In this document: positions 59,346-64,000 of the stretch, piece by piece
How positions within the stretch are numbered: the first letter of the stretch is position 1
Layout: each line of letters begins with the position of its first letter
Assembly: GCA_023436585.1 (NCBI GenBank)
Contig: JAEZIN010000003.1
Location: 62,001-126,000, forward strand
Direction: 5' to 3'
DNA length: 64,000 bases
DNA from: Bacillota bacterium
GTDB lineage: Bacteria; Bacillota; Clostridia; Christensenellales; Aristaeellaceae
Notes under the pieces: model-generated
What the model was told of the DNA's origin: nothing
The model's database searches: none
What the model saw: the letters and a program-made list of their open reading frames with translations, nothing else
Translations under genes and position numbers: made by a program

Positions 59346-60446
59346 TTATGGGACATTCTTCACTTCTACACGGCATATAAGCCCGCTGTCCTTCTGCACG
59401 GAAAGGACGATACCCGCTCCGCCGCCGGAAAAGGCGTAGCGGCGGCACGTATCCGTTTCGCTGATCTTGGCGTTCAGGCTTGCGTATGCGTTCAGCGCTT
59501 CCTCCTCCGCCATGCCGGTGGTGACACCGCCGGGCAGGACAAGGGAAACATCGCCGCGCTTTACATCGCTGACCACGGCGGTAACAAGGCAGCTGCCGGC
59601 CAGGGCCGCCTTGTCGGAATTGTTGTACACCCAGGTGGTCCAGCGCTTTCCGTTCAGGGAGAGCGTAAGCTGCCCGGAGCCGTAGGCCTTGACCACGCTG
59701 CCGGCGCCTTCCCCAAGCACCCAGCCGTGCTTTTCAAACTCCTTCACGGGAGCGGGTAGGGAATACAACGCGTCACCATAGGAAACGCGTAGGGACAGGA
59801 GGTCATCCCCCAGGCTTTCGGGAGCGTTGTAGGAGGAGGAAGAACCGGAGGCAGCGCTTGAGGCCAGCACCATCGGGTCCGGCGCGGCAGCCATCACCAC
59901 ATTGCGCAGCGAAGCAGCCTTGAGGACACCCGTAGACGCGGAAAATGTAAACACGGCTTCCCGGTCGTAATCCAATTGGTAGGTATAGCGTGAAATTTCC
60001 CCGTCCTCATAAACAGAGGAAGGTGCGCCATACGCATCCACCACTTCCCTGCCGCCCGAATCGCCGATCAGTACGCCGCCCGGCAACAGGACGGGTGAGG
60101 CGGCCGACGTAAGCTCCACCGCGGCCAAAACACACTCCTCCACTGGGAGCACATCCCAGGAAGTGTTCACCATCTCGCCGGACAGCAAAACACCGTTTTT
60201 CTCCCATACGGAGGAAACGGTGCGCTGCTCGGGCTTTAAAAGTTCCTCTTCATTGCCGGCATAATTCCAGCCGGCCTGCTTCATCTGTTCAAAGGTGCAG
60301 GGCAGTGCAATGGATTCATCGCCAATCTGCACCTGAAAGCTGTACAAGTCTTCCCCCAGGGCTGCGGCTTCCCCGGAAGCCGTGTTCATACAGATAAAAG
60401 TCAGTAAGGGCATTAAGCAAATCAGCGAGCGAATCGCCTTTATCAT
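59346..60446 (-). CDS. Secreted protein with two internal repeats, unknown function
   Basis: 366 residues with a signal peptide (about 1-25, ending SGEA). The rest is an internal duplication: repeat 1 (about 30-190) starts LGEDLYSFQVQIGDESIALP and repeat 2 (about 213-366) starts LGDDLLSLRVSYGDALYSLP. Each continues with a Gly-Trp turn, a PGGV segment and a Y.F... ending. The two are joined by a Ser-rich linker (about 193-212). No catalytic motif or membrane anchor after the signal is visible. It lies immediately upstream of the aromatic operon promoter, without relation to it that I can see. Confidence 0.7.
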   Translation of the reverse strand: MIKAIRSLICLMPLLTFICMNTASGEAAALGEDLYSFQVQIGDESIALPCTFEQMKQAGWNYAGNEEELLKPEQRTVSSVWEKNGVLLSGEMVNTSWDVLPVEECVLAAVELTSAASPVLLPGGVLIGDSGGREVVDAYGAPSSVYEDGEISRYTYQLDYDREAVFTFSASTGVLKAASLRNVVMAAAPDPMVLASSAASGSSSSYNAPESLGDDLLSLRVSYGDALYSLPAPVKEFEKHGWVLGEGAGSVVKAYGSGQLTLSLNGKRWTTWVYNNSDKAALAGSCLVTAVVSDVKRGDVSLVLPGGVTTGMAEEEALNAYASLNAKISETDTCRRYAFSGGGAGIVLSVQKDSGLICRVEVKNVP

Positions 60447-60504
60447 AACCGGGACATATCCTTTCTTTCCGAATAGAATCGGAAAACGCTACCTTATTCG
60501 ACAA

Positions 60505-60567
60505 ACGCAAAAAAATTCCTGCCGCATTTCCGAATTTTTGTTTTCAGATAATGCAAAGCAGGAATTT
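60505..60567 (-). terminator. Terminator of dinB
   Basis: AAATTCCTGC (60513-60522) pairs with GCAGGAATTT (60558-60567). On the minus strand the stem leads into TTTTGCG. Confidence 0.7.
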
Positions 60568-60585
60568 AAAGGGAAAGATGGAAGC

Positions 60586-61791
60586 TCAACTCTTCTTCAG
60601 GATATCGGTTGAAAGCACCGTTCCGACTGTAACGGCCTCCCGGCCAAAGCGTCCGCGCACGGTGTCGATAGCCGCCTCCAGTTTCACCTGCTTCTCCTGC
60701 CGTACTGCCTCCGAGGGGAACAGGCTGACCTGACAGCCGCCTTCCTCCTTCATACAAAGGCTTCCGGCCGTCACCGTCAGCGTTCTAATGGGGGCGCCTA
60801 TGTCCCAGGAGCGGCACAGAAGGGGCAGCGCGGCCTCGTACAGTTCCCTTGTGGAGGATATGGCGCCGGGCAGCTGCGTCTGGCGGGAGATGGTTTTCAA
60901 AGCCGGGTCCTTGATGTGCAGCGCGATGGATTTGGCCATCAGTCCATGGCGGCGCAGCCTCAAGCCAACGCTCTCGCACAGCATCAGCAAGCCTGCCTTC
61001 ATATCCTCGATCCCTTTCAAATCCCGGCAGAAGGTGATGCCGTTGCCCACACTTTTTATGGGGTCGCCTTCCCCCGGCCGCAGCACCTGGCTTTCATCCA
61101 GGCCGTTGGCCTGCTGCCAGAGGGCTTCGCCGCCCACGCCCAGCAGCCTTTTTAAGTGTTCCACCGGCGTATTGGCCAGCTCGCCCACAGTGGTGATGAA
61201 GTTTTTGCGAAGGAGCTGGGCCGCAGCCTTGCCCACATACATCATGTCCTCCACCGGCAGGGGGTACAATATTTGCTTGAAATTTTCCCTGGTGATGACG
61301 GTGGTGGCGTTGGGCTTTTTATAGTCCGAACCCATTTTCGCGAACAGTTTATTAAAGGAGACCCCAACGGAGATGGTAAGGTTCAATTCCTCCCACACCC
61401 TTCGGCGGAGCGTATCGGCAATCTTCTGCCCCGTACCGAAAAGCTGCCTACTGCCTGTCACGTCCAGGTACGATTCATCAATGGAGCATGCCTCCACCTG
61501 ATCGGTGTACTGGATGTATATCTCATTGATTTTATGGCAGTATTCCTCATACTTGTCCCCGTGGGGCGGCACAAGAACCAACTGGGGGCATTTGCGTTTG
61601 GCCTGCCAGATGGTTTCCGCCGTCTTTATGCCAAACTTTTTCGCCAGCTCATTTTTGGCCAGTATAATCCCGTGGCGGCTGTCCGGATCGCCGCACACCG
61701 CCATGGGCACCTTTCTCAGCTCAGGATGCTCGATGCATTCCACCGAGGCAAAGTAGCTGTTGCAATCGCAGTGCAGGATAACCCTGTCCAT
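60586..61791 (-). CDS. dinB: Y-family DNA polymerase (DinB / Pol IV type)
   Basis: 401 residues: palm with HCDCNSYFASVE (7-18) and the catalytic SIDESYLDVT, fingers, thumb with helix-hairpin-helix VGKAAAQLL, and little finger. QVSLF near the C-terminus (GGCQVSLFPSE) fits the beta-clamp-binding pentapeptide QxxLF. It performs error-prone translesion synthesis. ATG 61791 has GGAGG 8 bases upstream. A GAAC-N4-GTTC box over its transcription start suggests SOS control by LexA. Confidence 0.95.
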   Translation of the reverse strand: MDRVILHCDCNSYFASVECIEHPELRKVPMAVCGDPDSRHGIILAKNELAKKFGIKTAETIWQAKRKCPQLVLVPPHGDKYEEYCHKINEIYIQYTDQVEACSIDESYLDVTGSRQLFGTGQKIADTLRRRVWEELNLTISVGVSFNKLFAKMGSDYKKPNATTVITRENFKQILYPLPVEDMMYVGKAAAQLLRKNFITTVGELANTPVEHLKRLLGVGGEALWQQANGLDESQVLRPGEGDPIKSVGNGITFCRDLKGIEDMKAGLLMLCESVGLRLRRHGLMAKSIALHIKDPALKTISRQTQLPGAISSTRELYEAALPLLCRSWDIGAPIRTLTVTAGSLCMKEEGGCQVSLFPSEAVRQEKQVKLEAAIDTVRGRFGREAVTVGTVLSTDILKKS

Positions 61792-61810
61792 TCCCGGTCC
61801 CTCCGAATAA

Positions 61811-61824
61811 GGAACGTTTGTTCC
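61811..61824. promoter_or_regulatory. LexA/DinR-type SOS box of dinB
   Basis: GGAACGTTTGTTCC contains GAAC-N4-GTTC, the core of the Gram-positive SOS box (CGAACNNNNGTTCG), with the outer bases G and C swapped. It lies over the predicted start of dinB transcription. Confidence 0.75.
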
Positions 61825-61825
61825 C

Positions 61826-61854
61826 ATTATAGCGCATGGAGACAAATATGGCAA
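61826..61854 (-). promoter_or_regulatory. Promoter of dinB
   Basis: On the minus strand: TTGCCA (61854-61849), 17-base spacer, TATAAT (61831-61826). The SOS box begins 2 bases downstream of the -10. Confidence 0.8.
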
Positions 61855-61893
61855 GCAGGGAAACAATGGCAAAAAATATTTTGGAATACACGC

Positions 61894-61924
61894 TTGACAT
61901 TCACGTTACGGAAAGGTTTATCAT
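61894..61924 (+). promoter_or_regulatory. MerR-type promoter with 19-bp spacer
   Basis: TTGACA (61894-61899), a 19-base spacer and TATCAT (61919-61924). The long spacer is the hallmark of promoters that MerR proteins activate by twisting DNA. The gene it drives encodes a MerR protein, so autoregulation is expected. Confidence 0.75.
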
Positions 61925-61947
61925 GAATCTGTCGGGAGGAATGCAAG

Positions 61948-62709
61948 ATGGAATACACCGTTTTGAAGCTGGGGAAATTGGCCGGGATCAGCACCCGGAC
62001 GCTTCGGTACTACGACGAGATCGGGTTGCTTTCGCCCATGAAAATCTCTTCGTCTGGCTACCGGGTGTACGGGGAAAAGGAAGTGGACGCACTGCAGCAG
62101 ATTCTGTATTACCGTGAGCTGGATTTAAGCCTCACGGATATCAAGGCCATTCTCACTGCGCCGTCCTTTGACCGGTTGGCGGCGCTGAAAACCCATCTTG
62201 CTGACCTCAACAAACGGCGGGACCGTATGGACCGCCTGATTCAAAGCGTGGAGAAAACCATCCTCCATGAGAAAGGAAAAATAGCCATGAGCGACAAGGA
62301 AAAATTTGAGGGCTTCAAAAAAGACCTGATCCGGGAAAACGAGGAGAAATACGGCGCGGAGGTCAGGCAAAAGTACGGCGATACAAAGGTGAATGAAAGC
62401 AAAGCCCGCATGATGAACCTAAGCCAGGAGGAGTACGAAAAAATGCAGGTACTCGCCGGCGAAATCGTCTCCGGCCTGGAACTGGCAGTACAACATGGAG
62501 CCGACCCCACCGGCGCGGAAGGGAAGCGGCTGGCGAAGCTGCACAAGGAATGGCTTTCCTTTACCTGGAACCAGTATTCCAAGGAAGCCCACCTGGGCCT
62601 TGCGCAGATGTATGTGGATGACGAGCGCTTCACCAAATACTACGATGGCAAGGTCAAAGGCTGCGCGGCGTTTTTGAGGGAAGCGGTGGCCGCCTTCATA
62701 AAGGAATAA
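61948..62709 (+). CDS. MerR-family regulator with TipAS domain
   Basis: 253 residues. The N-terminal MerR winged helix reads EYTVLKLGKLAGISTRTLRYYDEIGLL, with wing SGYRVYGEKEVDALQQI. A linking coiled coil (about 78-115) and a C-terminal TipAS domain (about 140-253) with EEYEKMQVLAGEIV and SKEAHLGLAQMYVDDERFTKYYDG follow. TipA/Mta-type proteins bind thiopeptides or other drugs through this domain and activate their own gene. Start chosen at ATG 61948 with GGGAGG upstream. Confidence 0.93.
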   Translation: MEYTVLKLGKLAGISTRTLRYYDEIGLLSPMKISSSGYRVYGEKEVDALQQILYYRELDLSLTDIKAILTAPSFDRLAALKTHLADLNKRRDRMDRLIQSVEKTILHEKGKIAMSDKEKFEGFKKDLIRENEEKYGAEVRQKYGDTKVNESKARMMNLSQEEYEKMQVLAGEIVSGLELAVQHGADPTGAEGKRLAKLHKEWLSFTWNQYSKEAHLGLAQMYVDDERFTKYYDGKVKGCAAFLREAVAAFIKE

Positions 62710-62721
62710 GAGGATAGAAGC

Positions 62722-62756
62722 AGCGGGGCTTTGCATGGGAATGCAAAAGCCCCGCT
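62722..62756. terminator. Bidirectional terminator between merR-type gene and downstream convergent gene
   Basis: AGCGGGGCTTTGCAT (62722-62735) and ATGCAAAAGCCCCGCT (62741-62756) form a 14-bp stem with one bulge. The flanking T-runs are short. Confidence 0.7.
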
Positions 62757-62797
62757 GTCTCCATATGTTTGTTCAAGACCCGTACAGGCTTTCCCAG

Positions 62798-63844
62798 TTA
62801 CGCACCGACAAGCCCTAGCAAGGCCTTTGCCTCCTCCTGAGAAGCAATCTCCAATTCAAACCGCCTGGCCCAAGGTTCTTTTTCACAGAGGGAAATACCA
62901 TTCACAGGAATGATGCTCTCGCCGCCGCAGCGGCCGCACTGAATGCAGCCAAACCGCTCCATGCCCGTCCGGATGGCCGGAACCAGCGTATCCTTTACCC
63001 GAGCCAGTGCGGCAAGCCGGTCATACGGCGCCGCCATCTCAAAGAACAGTCCGTCCGTGTGGATGGTGAAGATACAAACAGGCCTCCCCTTGCGCTGAAG
63101 ATGGATGATCCAATGAGGCGTGCAGTAGGACCAGAACTTGCAGCTGGGTTTCAGCCCTTGCCCATGAACAAGCGCCTGTACAAGCCCCTTCCACCATTCC
63201 GCCCTTACGCCCAGCGACCGTAGTATTTCCGGCCGCATTGGGTCGATATCTTCCTTGCGCTTTCCGCCGCCCAGCAGGATGGTTTCATAGTCCGCCCGCA
63301 TAAACAGGTCGGTCTGCATGGCAAAGTCCTTTTTGCTGTCCATGACTGGAATGCGGCAAGCGACGTACTTGAGCGCCTGAAAAAAGGATGGGCAGCTTTC
63401 GTTATGCATGTAAACAGCGTCGCAGGAGGAATAAGATTCCACCCTGCGGCCGTTTTTTTCATACTCGAAATAGAAGCCGTAGTTTTGCAGCGCCTCCAGG
63501 GGAAAGGCTGCCGGTTTTTTGAAGTGCGCCCGTACCAATGCCTTATCAAGGCGAAGAGATGATACCACGCCTTCCCGCTGAAGCTCCCCATGGATGCCTA
63601 CCGTATACAAGAACAACACGGTCTGCGTCAGACGGTGGTAGCCTTCAAGATCATCCTCAACGCGGTAGCAGGCGGTATCCGCGTAGATATCCAGCAAAAG
63701 CTGACGGATATACCGGAGGCCTTCCATAATCTCCTCATGATCGGGGTCCTCGATTCTGTCAGCCGTGAGGTCATTTGGAAAATCGCAAACATTGCGGTAT
63801 AAAAACGCCGCGCGCACTTCAAAGGGTGATGACTGGAAAAGCAT
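62798..63844 (-). CDS. Hypothetical protein with C-terminal Cys cluster
   Basis: 348 residues, no family recognised. There is no signal peptide or membrane segment. The N-terminal half is helical (LFQSSPFEVRAAFLYRNVCDFP). Near the C-terminus GCIQCGRCGG plus a further Cys (ISLCEKEP) could bind zinc or an iron-sulfur cluster. ATG 63844 has a GGGGGG tract 7 bases upstream; the frame is open 30 codons further without support. Confidence 0.65.
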   Translation of the reverse strand: MLFQSSPFEVRAAFLYRNVCDFPNDLTADRIEDPDHEEIMEGLRYIRQLLLDIYADTACYRVEDDLEGYHRLTQTVLFLYTVGIHGELQREGVVSSLRLDKALVRAHFKKPAAFPLEALQNYGFYFEYEKNGRRVESYSSCDAVYMHNESCPSFFQALKYVACRIPVMDSKKDFAMQTDLFMRADYETILLGGGKRKEDIDPMRPEILRSLGVRAEWWKGLVQALVHGQGLKPSCKFWSYCTPHWIIHLQRKGRPVCIFTIHTDGLFFEMAAPYDRLAALARVKDTLVPAIRTGMERFGCIQCGRCGGESIIPVNGISLCEKEPWARRFELEIASQEEAKALLGLVGA

Positions 63845-63940
63845 ATATATCCCCCCTGCCAGGCCTTTTTCTTGATTATACCAAATGATGTCATTTGGGT
63901 ACAGGCATGGAAGGTATAAATGATAAATGCACACCTGATA

Positions 63941-63976
63941 AGAAGAAAAGACGGGAACAGCTCATAGCCGTTCCCG
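63941..63976 (-). terminator. Terminator of a gene beyond the right edge
   Basis: CGGGAAC (63952-63958) pairs with GTTCCCG (63970-63976). On the minus strand the stem is followed by TCTTTTCTTC. It would end a minus-strand transcript entering from the right. Confidence 0.65.
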
Positions 63977-64000
63977 CTCAAATGACCCTTGTGTATAATC

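Noticed and set aside
59083..59448. A 121-codon minus-strand frame spanning the aromatic leader
   Set aside because: It crosses the promoter and terminator, has no ribosome binding site, and overlaps the 3' end of the secreted-protein gene. The 36-codon leader frame explains the region better.
1..64000. tRNA genes, rRNA genes, CRISPR arrays, insertion sequences and prophage
   Set aside because: Reading both strands by eye gave no cloverleaf with a T-loop consensus, no regularly spaced repeats and no transposase or integrase protein. A tRNAscan or CRISPR finder run would settle this.

Overview
The window is a GC-rich (roughly 55-60% by eye) bacterial chromosome segment, most likely from a Gram-positive-type Bacillota (class Clostridia). 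The evidence is strong AAGGAGG-type ribosome binding sites, frequent TTG/GTG starts, consensus sigma-A promoters, a CtsR box upstream of clpB, a LexA/DinR-type box upstream of dinB, and gene families typical of Clostridia (LCP, DUF1836, XpaC/TelA, CotH, PdaC-like deacetylase, Amidase_6, TipAS-type MerR). The species cannot be named from the sequence. No transposase, integrase, phage gene, CRISPR array, rRNA or tRNA was found. The dispersed elements seen are palindromic intergenic repeats.

Layout. 1-3.2 kb: end of the F1Fo ATP synthase operon (atpA partial, atpG, atpD, atpC). 3.5-9 kb: radical SAM/SPASM-like protein, phosphoribosyltransferase, monoacylglycerol-lipase-like hydrolase, and an ABC exporter pair whose promoter sits on a perfect 11-bp inverted repeat. 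9-16.3 kb: envelope block with a VanY-like protein lacking its zinc ligands, an OmpR/PhoB-type regulator with Asn at the phosphorylation site, a TPM / LemA-like / TelA / XpaC stress cluster, and an LCP ligase with a very acidic linker. 16.3-20.7 kb: RlmD/TrmA-type RNA methyltransferase, DUF1836 protein, SGNH hydrolase and unknowns. 20.7-30.5 kb: a LacI-controlled sugar operon (binding protein, two permeases, GH65 phosphorylase, GH28-like beta-helix protein), the divergent lacI-type gene, and an inositol-monophosphatase-family gene. 30.5-36.5 kb: B1-type metallo-beta-lactamase homologue with an altered zinc site, DeoR regulator, acetyltransferase, Amidase_6 protein, ClpB. 36.7-45 kb: HerA/DUF853 ATPase, DMT transporter, a dense palindrome array, a PdaC-like deacetylase, and two tandem CotH-kinase-like proteins. 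45-51.4 kb: an FMN-binding/flavodoxin/Cys-rich/GNAT/HAD group, a two-domain acetyltransferase, glutamine-dependent NAD synthetase, and an AT-rich orphan membrane protein.

51.4-59.3 kb: an aromatic amino acid operon (aroF-aroB-aroA-aroC-pheA-aroE-aroQ-tyrA). It makes chorismate from erythrose-4-phosphate and PEP, and prephenate-derived Phe/Tyr precursors. It lacks shikimate kinase and chorismate mutase, and it begins with what looks like a classical ribosome-mediated attenuator: a 36-codon leader peptide rich in Phe and Tyr, alternative pairing segments, and an intrinsic terminator. This is the most interesting regulatory feature found. 59.3-64 kb: a secreted duplicated-domain protein, SOS-type dinB, a MerR/TipAS regulator with a 19-bp-spacer promoter, and an unknown protein with a Cys cluster.
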